DNA of 64,000 bases, from contig NZ_VCYH01000003.1 in the NCBI RefSeq assembly GCF_030464345.1, positions 62,001-126,000 of the forward strand, read 5' to 3'. The number at the start of each line of letters is the position of its first letter. Position 1 is the stretch's first letter. This DNA is from Methanoculleus frigidifontis (GTDB lineage Archaea; Halobacteriota; Methanomicrobia; Methanomicrobiales; Methanoculleaceae). A program made the position numbers and the translations under genes. Shown here one piece after another: positions 25,608-34,160 of the stretch. A model generated the notes under the pieces. The model saw only the letters and a list, made by a program, of their open reading frames with translations, made no database searches and was not told the DNA's origin.

Positions 25608-27806
25608 ATGACCCTGCGACCGCTCCACCCAGGACCCGGGCTTCTCCCGGTCGTTATGCTCCTCTGCATCGTCACCGCAGCGTTCTCGTCTGCAGGCTGC
25701 ACCGCTCTCGCGGGCACCGATGCCGCCCCCGTCCGTATCGGCGTTCTGCTGCCGGCAAACGGTCCGCTTGCCATGCACGGGCTGGACAGTCTTGCCTGGG
25801 CGGTGGACGCCCTGAACCGGCAGGGCGGATTTGACGGTCGCCCGATCGAGCTCATCTACCGGGACACGAGCACCGGCAATATATCCGCATACGCGGAAGA
25901 ACTCGCCGGGCGGGGCGACATCGGCGTCATCATCGGCCCTGCGACGAGCGCGGAGCTTTCTGAAATTGCCCCGCTCGTCACGAGCCAGGGCAAGATCCTC
26001 ATCTCTCCGAGCGCCACGTCGGGACTCATTACGGCCGGTTTTGCGGAAAGTGACCGCGTCTGGAGAACCTGCGCCGTCGACGGCCAGCAGGTGAAGGCGG
26101 TCTTCCGGGTCCTCCACGATGATGGTGTCCGGAACGTCTCGCTCATCACCGCGGACGCGACCTATGGGGAGACATTTGCGCGGCTCGCCCCTGGAGCGGC
26201 CGCGATGACCGGGATCCGGATCACCGGAGCGGTCTCCGTTGATGCATCCGACGACGTCGCGGGGCTTGCCGCACGGATCGGCGAGGAAGACCCGGATATG
26301 GTCGTTGCTGCGGTGTACCCCGAAGATGCGGCCAGGATCGCAGATGCGCTGGATGCAGCGGGCTCGTCCGCCGATCTCTTCCTGACCGATGCCTGCCGGT
26401 CGCCGTACCTGCTGGAAGCCCTGGGCGAGCGGGCGGAGGGAGTCCGGGGTACGTCGCTCACCTCCGATCCCTCGACCGGGTTTGCCATCGCCTACGAGGA
26501 GACCTTCGGGGAGATGCCTCCGCCGTTTGCCGCAGAGACCTACGACGCGCTCCTCCTCGCCGTCTACACCGCGGCGCGGCAGGAGGCGGCACCGGCCGAA
26601 TCGCCTGCAGAATCTCTCCGCCGGGTCGTCTCCGGCGACGGCATCACCAAAGGCTGGGACCCCCAGGAGGCGGGCGAGGCCATCGCGACGCTCCGTACGG
26701 GCGGGCACCCGGCTGTCACCGGTGCTTCCGGCCCTCTCCGGTTCGGCGCACGATCATCCGCAGGTCCGCTCGTCGGCTACTATACCTGCTGGGCCGTCGA
26801 AGGCGGAGCCTTCTGCGAGAGCACTCCGGTTCCTTCTGCGGACGTCTCTCCGGCACTCCCCGGCCTCTCGTACGACCCGGCCGGCGATACCGGAGACGAC
26901 CGGCCGGTGGTCTGGATGGTCTACCCGCTGGTGAAGGGCGACCGGTCGTTCGCGGACTCGGCGTACCGGGGTCTTTTCCGTGCGCAGGAGTCGTTCTCCA
27001 TCGTCAAGCGGGAGTGCACCTACGGCGACCTTCCGCTCCTCGATGCCGTCTTCGCTGCGCAAACCTTCACCGAGAAACCCGACCTCGTGATAACCGAAGG
27101 GTTCCAGTTCACCGACGCCTCACGGAGATGGGCGGAGGCAAACCCGGGCATCCGGTTCTTCACCCTCGAACAGGCGGACTATGGCCTTCCGAACGCATGC
27201 GACGTCGTGATGGTTCCGTACGGGGCGTCGTATCTCGCGGGCGTGATGGCAGCGAACATTACATCGACGGGCAGGATCGGTGCGATCGCCGGGGCGCCCG
27301 TCTCCGTCATCGATCCGTTCGTCGAGGGATTCCGGGCAGGGTCGGAGGCGTATGACCCGTCCGTGAACGTCACGGTGCGCTATGTCGGCGAGAGCTTCGC
27401 GGGGTTCGGCATGCCGGAGCGTGCGGGTGAGATCGCCCGGGAGCTCCGTAATGAGGGCGTCGACGTCATCCTGATGATCGCCGGCTCCTCGAACACCGGG
27501 ATCGTCGACGCCGTCCGGGAGACCGGCGACGTCTATCTCATCGGCGAGGATACCGACCAATCCTACCTCGCCCCGAGCCTCGTCGTCGCATCGGTGGTAA
27601 AGCAGATCGATCGGATCGTCTGTCATGCGGTGGAGGAGGAGGTCTCCGGGGCGTTCACGCCGGGAAGGGAGGTCTGGACGCTCGAGAACGACGGCACCGG
27701 GCTTTTCATCTCGCCCCGGTTCGCCGACTATGCATGGGCCGCCACCGACTGGCGGGAACGGGCGATCGCTGCGGAGAAAGAGTATCTAAAAACAGCCGTC
27801 ATCTGA
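25608..27806 (+). CDS. Lipoprotein fusing a Leu/Ile/Val-binding domain to a BMP-type domain
   Basis: The 732-residue protein has a signal peptide with lipobox SSAGC (about residue 31). Its first half is a type 1 periplasmic binding domain of the LivJ kind (PVRIGVLLPANGPLAMHGLD, then GVIIGPATSAELSEIAPLVT). The second half, about 430 to the end, is of the BMP/PnrA kind (VVWMVYPLVKGDRSFADSAY, then FVEGFRAGSEAYDPSVNVTV and YLIGEDTDQSYLAP). Each half corresponds to a complete single-domain receptor. No permease genes follow, so it may be a sensor or use another locus. No TATA was fixed. Confidence 0.85.
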   Translation: MTLRPLHPGPGLLPVVMLLCIVTAAFSSAGCTALAGTDAAPVRIGVLLPANGPLAMHGLDSLAWAVDALNRQGGFDGRPIELIYRDTSTGNISAYAEELAGRGDIGVIIGPATSAELSEIAPLVTSQGKILISPSATSGLITAGFAESDRVWRTCAVDGQQVKAVFRVLHDDGVRNVSLITADATYGETFARLAPGAAAMTGIRITGAVSVDASDDVAGLAARIGEEDPDMVVAAVYPEDAARIADALDAAGSSADLFLTDACRSPYLLEALGERAEGVRGTSLTSDPSTGFAIAYEETFGEMPPPFAAETYDALLLAVYTAARQEAAPAESPAESLRRVVSGDGITKGWDPQEAGEAIATLRTGGHPAVTGASGPLRFGARSSAGPLVGYYTCWAVEGGAFCESTPVPSADVSPALPGLSYDPAGDTGDDRPVVWMVYPLVKGDRSFADSAYRGLFRAQESFSIVKRECTYGDLPLLDAVFAAQTFTEKPDLVITEGFQFTDASRRWAEANPGIRFFTLEQADYGLPNACDVVMVPYGASYLAGVMAANITSTGRIGAIAGAPVSVIDPFVEGFRAGSEAYDPSVNVTVRYVGESFAGFGMPERAGEIARELRNEGVDVILMIAGSSNTGIVDAVRETGDVYLIGEDTDQSYLAPSLVVASVVKQIDRIVCHAVEEEVSGAFTPGREVWTLENDGTGLFISPRFADYAWAATDWRERAIAAEKEYLKTAVI

Positions 27807-27920
27807 CCGGGACGATCCCCCGCTCCGATCATGCTCCTGCCGCAGTTTCCCCTTTCATGATCGCTTTCCTACGCGAATCGAATCATCATGTTTATTAGCT
27901 GCTTCGGTGTATCCCTCACC

Positions 27921-29423
27921 ATGGCTCGAAAAATTGTATCATCCGTGCTTATTTCCGGTATTATCGTTACTATGGTCATTTTCGCCGGAACACTCCCTGC
28001 AACGGCGGCTTCCGATGCGCGGCTCGAAGGATTTGATGCCTATATCGAAAAGATGCTCGCCGACTACGAAGTACCCGGCGCCGTCGTTGGAATAGTCGAA
28101 GGTGACCGGGTGATCTATCTGAAAGGGTTCGGCGTCCGGGAAATCGGCGAGCCCGGGACGGTCGACGAGAACACCAGGTTCCAGGTTGCGTCGGTCACGA
28201 AATGGTTTACGGGAGCGGCGATAGGCACTATCGTCGATGAGGGAAAACTCTCCTGGGATACCCCGGTTGTTGAGTATATTCCCGAGTTTGCATTGAAGGA
28301 CGAGTATGCCGGCAGATATGCCACCCTCCGCGACCTCCTCGCCCACCGGGCAGGGCTTGCACCCTATGGCGGCGAACTTCTCGGCAGGATTGGCTACTCG
28401 AATGAGGAGATACTCCACCGGACCCGATACCTGGAACCTGCCGCAAGTTTCCGTGAGCGGTATCTCTACAGCAACGTCGGTTACTTTGTCGCCGGCGAGG
28501 TGGCGGCCCGGATAGACAACCGGTCCTGGGAGGACCTGACGAGAGAACGGATACTTGTGCCCCTCGGGATGACGCGGTCCGGCACCACGCATGAGACCAT
28601 GTACCTCGACAGTAACCACGCATCCGGGCATGCCGGATACGGTTTGGATCTGGAGACGATCCCGCTTGAGTCCGCTTCTATGCCTGCTGCCGGCCAGATT
28701 GTCTCGACGGGCGCGGATATGACCCGGTGGGTCAGGATGCTCGTCGGCAACGGGACGTTTGAAGGAGAGCAGATCCTCGCTCCGGCAACGCTTATGGAGA
28801 TCATGAAGCCGAGCATGGTCAGCGGGCCGGGAGGCCCGTTGGGCGATCCGAACGGGGCGACCGGGCTTGGGTGCGACAGTTACCGTTTCCTCGAGTACCG
28901 TGTTGTCGAGAAGAACGGGGCGCTTGACGGGGTACGGTCGATCGTCGCGATAGTGCCAAAAGAGCAGATCGGAATCGTCGTCATTGCAAACAAACAGCTG
29001 ACGGCATTCCCTGAGGCGGTGCGGTGCGAGTTCCTCGAACGCTTCCTCGGAAGAGCCGGTGTCGATCTTCAGGAGAAGACCCTTGCAAGCCAGAAGATCT
29101 GGGATTCGCTCATTCTTTCCCCCGATATTCCAGCGGACGCTCATCCGCAGACGCGGGACAGCGCAGATTTTGCCGGCACATACATGGGGTCCCTCTTCGG
29201 CGACCTCCGGGTGATTGCTGCCGGGGACGTTCTGACGGTCGAGATCGGCAGGGTAGGTTTCCCCGGAAACCTCACGCATGTGACCGATAACGTGTTCTGG
29301 CTCTCCTGGCCAAATCCCGACGATCAGCCCGGATACATCACCTTTACCACCGGTCCGGACGGGAGCGTGAACGGGATCGATTCAAAGACCTTCGGGAGAT
29401 TTACGCGGACCGGCCAGGCTTAA
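27921..29423 (+). CDS. Secreted serine hydrolase of the class C beta-lactamase/PBP fold
   Basis: The product is about 500 residues with a signal peptide (to about residue 30). The SxxK motif is SVTK (Ser91) and the Y-x-N motif is in RYLYSNVGYF. The third motif position reads EKNGALDG, where the usual His/Lys-Thr-Gly is replaced by Lys-Asn-Gly. A C-terminal lipocalin-like beta domain (FAGTYMGSLFGDLRV) is present. Such archaeal proteins are esterases or peptidases rather than antibiotic-resistance enzymes. The start could also be ATG 27888. Confidence 0.8.
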   Translation: MARKIVSSVLISGIIVTMVIFAGTLPATAASDARLEGFDAYIEKMLADYEVPGAVVGIVEGDRVIYLKGFGVREIGEPGTVDENTRFQVASVTKWFTGAAIGTIVDEGKLSWDTPVVEYIPEFALKDEYAGRYATLRDLLAHRAGLAPYGGELLGRIGYSNEEILHRTRYLEPAASFRERYLYSNVGYFVAGEVAARIDNRSWEDLTRERILVPLGMTRSGTTHETMYLDSNHASGHAGYGLDLETIPLESASMPAAGQIVSTGADMTRWVRMLVGNGTFEGEQILAPATLMEIMKPSMVSGPGGPLGDPNGATGLGCDSYRFLEYRVVEKNGALDGVRSIVAIVPKEQIGIVVIANKQLTAFPEAVRCEFLERFLGRAGVDLQEKTLASQKIWDSLILSPDIPADAHPQTRDSADFAGTYMGSLFGDLRVIAAGDVLTVEIGRVGFPGNLTHVTDNVFWLSWPNPDDQPGYITFTTGPDGSVNGIDSKTFGRFTRTGQA

Positions 29424-29469
29424 CCGTCTCCCTTTTTTAACCCTTTGAGACAGCTGGAGACGCAGACGA

Positions 29470-29660
29470 TGCTGTCCAAAGAGACGTCTGGACACCGTAC
29501 CACCGGGGGTGACGGATCGGTTCCTGACTCCGGGAGCGGCATCTGTCGGTGCACCGGATGATGTTGCGGAGATTGCCACACGGATCCGGAAGAAAGGGCC
29601 GCTGCGGTTGTTGCTGCCGTATACCGGAAAGGTCGTCGGGATCGGAGTGACGGACTGATT
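29470..29660 (+). pseudogene. Frame-broken remnant of a LivJ-type binding domain
   Basis: Reading GAASVGAPDDVAEIATRI then shifting frame to AVVAAVYRKGR gives a match to the gene at 25608 (GAVSVDASDDVAGLAARI, then MVVAAVYPEDA). The match spans about 40 residues with a frameshift and then a stop. No larger frame flanks it, so this is the end of a decayed copy or a partial duplication. It lies between the serine hydrolase and the next binding protein. Confidence 0.55.
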
Positions 29661-29752
29661 GTAAAGAGTCAGGTCTGCGATCGCCCCTCTTCCGCCCTAA
29701 TCCCGGGTCTGATTCCAAAGATATATATTTTCTATGTGTCTATTGTATTTTC

Positions 29753-30544
29753 ATGGAAAGGAACGGATTATTCGTGATGCTGGCCTGCGCTACGGTGCTG
29801 GCCGTGCTCTTCGCCGGCTGCACCGGCACCCAGACCGAGACGCCGGCAGCGACCGGTTCAGAAAAACAGACGTACATCATCGGCATCGACGCCGAGTACC
29901 CGAACTTCACCTTCATCGACAAGGACGGCAACGCCGTTGGCTTCGACGTCGACTCCGCCAAGTGGATCGCCGAGCAGCAGGGTATTGAGGTGACGTTCCA
30001 GCCGGTTGCCTGGGACTCTATCATTCCCGCGCTCCAGGCAAAGAAGATCGATATGGTCTACGCCGGCATGACGATCACCGACGAGCGGAAAGAGAAGGTC
30101 AACTTCACCAACCCCTACTGGACGGTCAACCAGGATGTCGCAGCACGCGAGGGTTCAAGCGTCACGCTTGACGACGTCCTCGCCGGCAGCGCGACGATCG
30201 GAACCCAGCGGGGCTGCACCGCCGCGATCTGGGTCGAGGAGAACCTGATCGAGACCGGCAAGATGCCGGCCGAGAACCTCAAGCAGTACGACAACACCCC
30301 GCTTGCGGTCAACGACCTCGAAGCAGGCAGGGTCGACGCGGTCATGTATGACGACCTGGTGCTCAAGGACATCATCGCCGGCAAGTCCGTACACATCATC
30401 GGATCGGTGGAGACGAACGAGCAGTTCGGTATCGCCATCCGCAAGGACGACGTCGAGCTCCTGAATACCATGAACGAGGGCCTCGGGAAACTGATGAACG
30501 ACCCCTACTGGGACGAGCTCCAGGCAAAGTACAACATGGCGTGA
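29753..30544 (+). CDS. Polar amino acid ABC transporter substrate-binding lipoprotein
   Basis: The 263-residue protein has the lipobox FAGC (Cys23), a Thr-rich linker (TGTQTETPAATGSEKQT) and a type 2 binding fold. Matches include IIGIDAEYPNFTFIDKDGNA, VGFDVDSAKWIAEQQGIEVT, KIDMVYAGMTIT and FGIAIRKDDVELL. It is a close paralogue of the binding protein at 34161-34949, including a linker identical over a long stretch. It is encoded alone and presumably feeds the transporter at 31869-34000 (inference). Hairpins follow the stop codon. Confidence 0.92.
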   Translation: MERNGLFVMLACATVLAVLFAGCTGTQTETPAATGSEKQTYIIGIDAEYPNFTFIDKDGNAVGFDVDSAKWIAEQQGIEVTFQPVAWDSIIPALQAKKIDMVYAGMTITDERKEKVNFTNPYWTVNQDVAAREGSSVTLDDVLAGSATIGTQRGCTAAIWVEENLIETGKMPAENLKQYDNTPLAVNDLEAGRVDAVMYDDLVLKDIIAGKSVHIIGSVETNEQFGIAIRKDDVELLNTMNEGLGKLMNDPYWDELQAKYNMA

Positions 30545-30545
30545 T

Positions 30546-30606
30546 TCTCCCGGATATCCGGGAATCGGAGAGGATGGCCGCTGCGGCACCCTCTCTCCTG
30601 ATTTTT
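30546..30606 (+). terminator. Hairpin and T-run after the binding protein gene
   Basis: A TCCCGGATATCCGGGA palindrome at 30547-30562 is followed by an inverted repeat GGAGAG ... CTCTCC (30567-30598). A T-run (ATTTTT) at 30601-30606 ends the region. It is close to the next start (30617). Confidence 0.6.
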
Positions 30607-30616
30607 CTCATCTACC

Positions 30617-31699
30617 ATGCATGCACACGACCGTAAACCGATAGCCTGCGCCCTTGCGGCCGCGATACTCATCGGCCTCTCCGCACCGCTCGCCAAGCTC
30701 CTGCTCGGGGAGGTGGAACCGATCACCCTCGCTTCGCTCCTCTACATCGGAAGCGGTCTTGGGGTCGTCTGCATCGCCGCCGCACAGGCAGCGTGCGGGC
30801 GAGACCGGCGGCAGACGGAGTCTGCCCTCCAGAAGGCCGACCTCCCCTGGCTTTTCGGGATGACCCTCTTCGGCGGTGTCCTCGCCCCGGTGACGCTCAT
30901 GTTCAGCCTTGGCATGCTCCACGCGGCGACCGCCGCCGTCCTGCTGAACTTCGAGGCGGTGGCGACAACGCTGCTTGCGGCCCTCATCTTCAGCGAACCG
31001 GTCGGCCGGCGGATCTGGGCGGCGATGGGGTGCATCACGGCGGCGTGCCTGCTGCTCTCGTGGGACCCAACGGCCGCGTTCGGGCTCTCCCTGCCGGCGC
31101 TCGGGATCCTGGCGACCTGCACCCTCTGGGCGCTCGACAATAACTTCGGCCAGAGGCTCTCGGGCCGCGATCCCCTTCAGGCGATCGCCGTCAAGGGGCT
31201 GGCCGCCGGCATCGCCACCCTCTGCATCGCTCTCCTGTTCGGGGAGCATCTCCCGAGTCCGCTCACCTGCACTGTTGCCATGCTCTTCGGGTTCATCAGC
31301 TACGGCGGCCTTGTGAGCGTGCTCTTCCTTCTGGCGCTCCGCGGCATCGGCACCGCCCGGTCAGGCTCCCTCATCGCGATCGCACCGCTCTTCGGGGTGG
31401 TCGCCTCGCTCGCCGTCTTTGCCGACCTGCCGGAGATGCTCTTCTTCGCGGCGGCTCCGGTCATGGCAGTCGGTGTCTGGCTGCTGGTCTCGGAGGATCA
31501 CGTGCATTCGCACTGCCACCCGGCGGAGGTACATGCCCACCGGCACCGGCACGACGACCTCCACCACGACCATGAGCACGCTCCCGGCGACCCGCCGGTC
31601 TCGGCGGACGCCGAGCACGCTCACGTCCACCGGCACGCCGAGGTGGTGCATACGCACCAGCACCGGCCGGACATCCATCACCGGCACTCGCACCGGTGA
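30617..31699 (+). CDS. DMT (EamA-type) transporter with 23-histidine C-terminal tail
   Basis: The 360-residue protein has about ten hydrophobic segments arranged as two EamA halves (the first beginning ACALAAAILIGLSAPLAKLL). After the last helix comes a polar tail of about 67 residues with 23 His residues in many H-x-H spacings (HVHSHCHPAEVHAHRHRHDD and beyond). The tail suggests binding of a transition metal such as Ni, Co or Zn, and the protein may export metals or metabolites. The starting ATG lies 11 bp after the terminator T-run. Confidence 0.85.
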   Translation: MHAHDRKPIACALAAAILIGLSAPLAKLLLGEVEPITLASLLYIGSGLGVVCIAAAQAACGRDRRQTESALQKADLPWLFGMTLFGGVLAPVTLMFSLGMLHAATAAVLLNFEAVATTLLAALIFSEPVGRRIWAAMGCITAACLLLSWDPTAAFGLSLPALGILATCTLWALDNNFGQRLSGRDPLQAIAVKGLAAGIATLCIALLFGEHLPSPLTCTVAMLFGFISYGGLVSVLFLLALRGIGTARSGSLIAIAPLFGVVASLAVFADLPEMLFFAAAPVMAVGVWLLVSEDHVHSHCHPAEVHAHRHRHDDLHHDHEHAPGDPPVSADAEHAHVHRHAEVVHTHQHRPDIHHRHSHR

Positions 31700-31827
31700 T
31701 GCGGTTCTTTTTTTCGCGAAAGGGCACACCGGAGCCTTGTGGAGCAGATCCGCTTCAGGAGTGCCTGGGAGTCTTCGTGCTCGCCAGAATTCTGTTATGC
31801 AACTCCACGGTCAGGTATTCGGGAATG

Positions 31828-31863
31828 CCGGATGCGGGCACCCGGCATCCGGAACCAAAAAAA
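31828..31863 (-). terminator. T-run plus inverted repeat at the end of the amino acid transport operon
   Basis: On the minus strand TTTTTTT (31857-31863) follows the last permease gene at once. Beyond it is an inverted repeat CCGGATGC/GCATCCGG (31828-31835 and 31845-31852). Archaeal termination on T-runs is enough to explain it. Confidence 0.5.
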
Positions 31864-31868
31864 GATAC

Positions 31869-32558
31869 TCAGAGCTGCATCGCGGAGGTCTCGCCCCGGA
31901 TCATGCCGGGGACGGAGACGTGCTTCTCGAGGAGATTAACGGCGACCGTCGTGATGGTCACGAGGGCGAGGTAGACCAGTCCGACGACCATGAACGTCTC
32001 GGTATAGGCGAAGTACTTGGTGGCGACGAGTTTTCCCGCGCCGGAGAGCTCGATCACCGTCAGCATGTAGGCGAGCGACGAGTACTTAATCAGGTAGATG
32101 AACTCGTTCGAAAGCCCGGGGATGGCCCGTATCAGCGCCTGCGGGAGGATGATATTCCGGATCGCCTGCAGCCGCGTCATCCCGAGCGCCTGAGCGGCGA
32201 CCATCTGCCCGTCCTTGATCGAGAGGATCGCGCCCCGGATGTACTCCGAGTTGTACGCGCCGTTGCAGAGGATGAACCCGATCACCGATGCGGTGAAGGC
32301 CGAGAAGGTGATCCCGACCGACGGGAGGCCGAAGTAGAGGATGATGAGCAGCAGCAGCAGGGGCGTCCCCTTGATCAGGTAGACGAAGACCTTGCAGACC
32401 GGGGAGAGGATGCCGCCGCCGTACTGCCTTCCCACCGCCACGCCGATCCCGAGCAGGAGGCCGAACGGCGCCGAGACTGCAATGAGCTGCAGCGTGACGA
32501 CAAGGCCGCTCATCAGCGCCGGGAGGAGGATCTCGGTGAGGAAGGTTATCTGATCCAT
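31869..32558 (-). CDS. Amino acid ABC transporter permease (His/Glu/Gln/Arg/opine type)
   Basis: The 229-residue polytopic protein has the inner-membrane permease signature: EYIRGAILSIKDGQMVAAQALGMTRLQAIRNIILPQALIRAIPGL, the EAA loop that contacts the ATPase. It is last of a four-gene operon (binding protein, permease, ATPase, permease). Confidence 0.92.
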   Translation of the reverse strand: MDQITFLTEILLPALMSGLVVTLQLIAVSAPFGLLLGIGVAVGRQYGGGILSPVCKVFVYLIKGTPLLLLLIILYFGLPSVGITFSAFTASVIGFILCNGAYNSEYIRGAILSIKDGQMVAAQALGMTRLQAIRNIILPQALIRAIPGLSNEFIYLIKYSSLAYMLTVIELSGAGKLVATKYFAYTETFMVVGLVYLALVTITTVAVNLLEKHVSVPGMIRGETSAMQL

Positions 32559-32574
32559 GCTTTCTGTTCCTTAT

Positions 32575-33318
32575 TCAGTCGGTGAGCTGGCCGAGGAAAT
32601 TTCGTGTCCGGGTATACTGCGGGTCGGAGAGGAGCGTCTCCGGTGCTCCCTGTTCGGCGATGACGCCGTTCTCCATGAAGAGGATTTCGGTGGCGGCCGA
32701 ACAGGCGAAGCTCATCTCGTGCGTGACCACGAGCATCGTCATCCCCTGCTGCGCGAGTTTCCGCATCACTTCCAGAACCTCGCGTGTCAGCTCCGGGTCG
32801 AGTGCCGAGGTCGGTTCGTCGAAGAGAATGACGTCCGGGTCCATAGCGAGTGCCCGGGCGATCGAGACCCGCTGTGCCTGCCCGCCGGAGAGCTCGGCAG
32901 GATAATGGTCTGCCCAGTCCTCGAGCCCGACCTGGCGGAGTTCGGAGAGCGCCTTTTCACGTGCCTCCTCTTTTTTCATCTTTTTTACCTTCAGGAGCGC
33001 GATCTCGACGTTCTCGATGGCGCTGAGGTGGTCGAAGAGGAAGAAGTTCTGGAAGACCATCCCGATCTTCTGCCGGAAGTGGTTGATCCGCGGCCCGGAA
33101 CCGGTCACCTCCTCGCCGTGCAGCCAGACCCTTCCCCGGTCCGGGGGTGTCAGCTGGTTGATGCAGCGCAGCAGCGTGCTCTTGCCGGTTCCGGAAGGAC
33201 CGATGAAGACCTTGGTGTCGCCTTTCCGGACACCGAAGGAGACACCGCAGAGAACCTCCTTGTTCCCGAAGGACTTGTGAATGTCCTCAACGTTCAGAAT
33301 ATAGTTGTTCGTACTCAT
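32575..33318 (-). CDS. glnQ: Amino acid ABC transporter ATP-binding protein
   Basis: The 247-residue ATPase has Walker A GPSGTGKSTLL, signature LSGGQAQRVSIARAL, Walker B DVILFDEPTSALDPE and the His-loop VVTHEMSF. It is of the GlnQ/HisP kind, 240-250 residues. It is separated from the permease genes by 16 bp and 4 bp. Confidence 0.94.
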   Translation of the reverse strand: MSTNNYILNVEDIHKSFGNKEVLCGVSFGVRKGDTKVFIGPSGTGKSTLLRCINQLTPPDRGRVWLHGEEVTGSGPRINHFRQKIGMVFQNFFLFDHLSAIENVEIALLKVKKMKKEEAREKALSELRQVGLEDWADHYPAELSGGQAQRVSIARALAMDPDVILFDEPTSALDPELTREVLEVMRKLAQQGMTMLVVTHEMSFACSAATEILFMENGVIAEQGAPETLLSDPQYTRTRNFLGQLTD

Positions 33319-33322
33319 GCGT

Positions 33323-34000
33323 TCACACCGCTCCTGACCCGAAGCCCGGTATTGCTATCCTCTTCTCCAGCCGATGCAGGATTCTTATGCCGCCGTAGTT
33401 GAGGAGAATGAAGACACCGGCGGTCGCTATGTAGATCGGCATCGTGACGTGGGTCTGCGAGACGATCTGCGATGCCCGGGTGAGCAGCTCCGCAACACCG
33501 ATGGCATAACAGACCGCCGAGTCGGTCAGAATGTTCGGGTACTCGTTCGACCACCCGGGGAGAGCTATCCGCACCGACTGCGGGAGGATGATCGACCGGA
33601 TCGCCGTCAGCCTGCTCATTCCGAGCGAGCGCGCCGCGATCATCTGCCCTTCTCCGATCGACTGGATCGCTCCCCGGAAGATCTGGGACTGGTATGCGGC
33701 GCCGCGGAGGCCGAGCACAACCGCACCGACGACGAACGCCGGGACGTCGCCGAGGCCGAGACCCGGGAAGATGCCGAAGTAGAAGAGGAAGAGGAGCACC
33801 AGAATGGGGAGCCCCCTGAAGAACCAGACGTAGATGCCGACGATCCAGCGGAGCGGACGCGAGCCGTAGACCTGGCCGAGCGCCATCGGCAGACCCATCA
33901 CGACGCCGAGCCCGAGAGCACTTAGGACAAGACCGAGCGTTACCAGAACGCCGGTGAGGAGATACGGAGCCCAGTCGATGAGGATTGCTAAAACGTCCAT
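33323..34000 (-). CDS. Amino acid ABC transporter permease, first copy
   Basis: The 225-residue permease has the EAA loop FRGAIQSIGEGQMIAARSLGMSRLTAIRSIILPQSVRIALPGW. It resembles the other permease at 31869. The two form a heterodimer with two copies of the ATPase. The gene is 160 bp downstream of the binding protein gene, across an AT-rich gap with a T-rich stretch. Confidence 0.92.
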   Translation of the reverse strand: MDVLAILIDWAPYLLTGVLVTLGLVLSALGLGVVMGLPMALGQVYGSRPLRWIVGIYVWFFRGLPILVLLFLFYFGIFPGLGLGDVPAFVVGAVVLGLRGAAYQSQIFRGAIQSIGEGQMIAARSLGMSRLTAIRSIILPQSVRIALPGWSNEYPNILTDSAVCYAIGVAELLTRASQIVSQTHVTMPIYIATAGVFILLNYGGIRILHRLEKRIAIPGFGSGAV

Positions 34001-34160
34001 TTCTGGTATTCCCTGACTTATCTCATGCTCCTCCGGCGGCGGATAGCCCTGTGGGAGAGAGCAGGCATCACTTGGATATATAACGGTTTTTTGTGGAAAG
34101 GAAATAAAATTTGTTAATTTATCTCCTTCCCGGTGAAAAAGGTGAGAACGGGGGAGCCGT

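Noticed and set aside
27921-29423. Antibiotic-resistance beta-lactamase
   Set aside because: The third motif is KNG instead of KTG/HTG, and a lipocalin-like C-terminal domain is present. This fits an esterase or peptidase.
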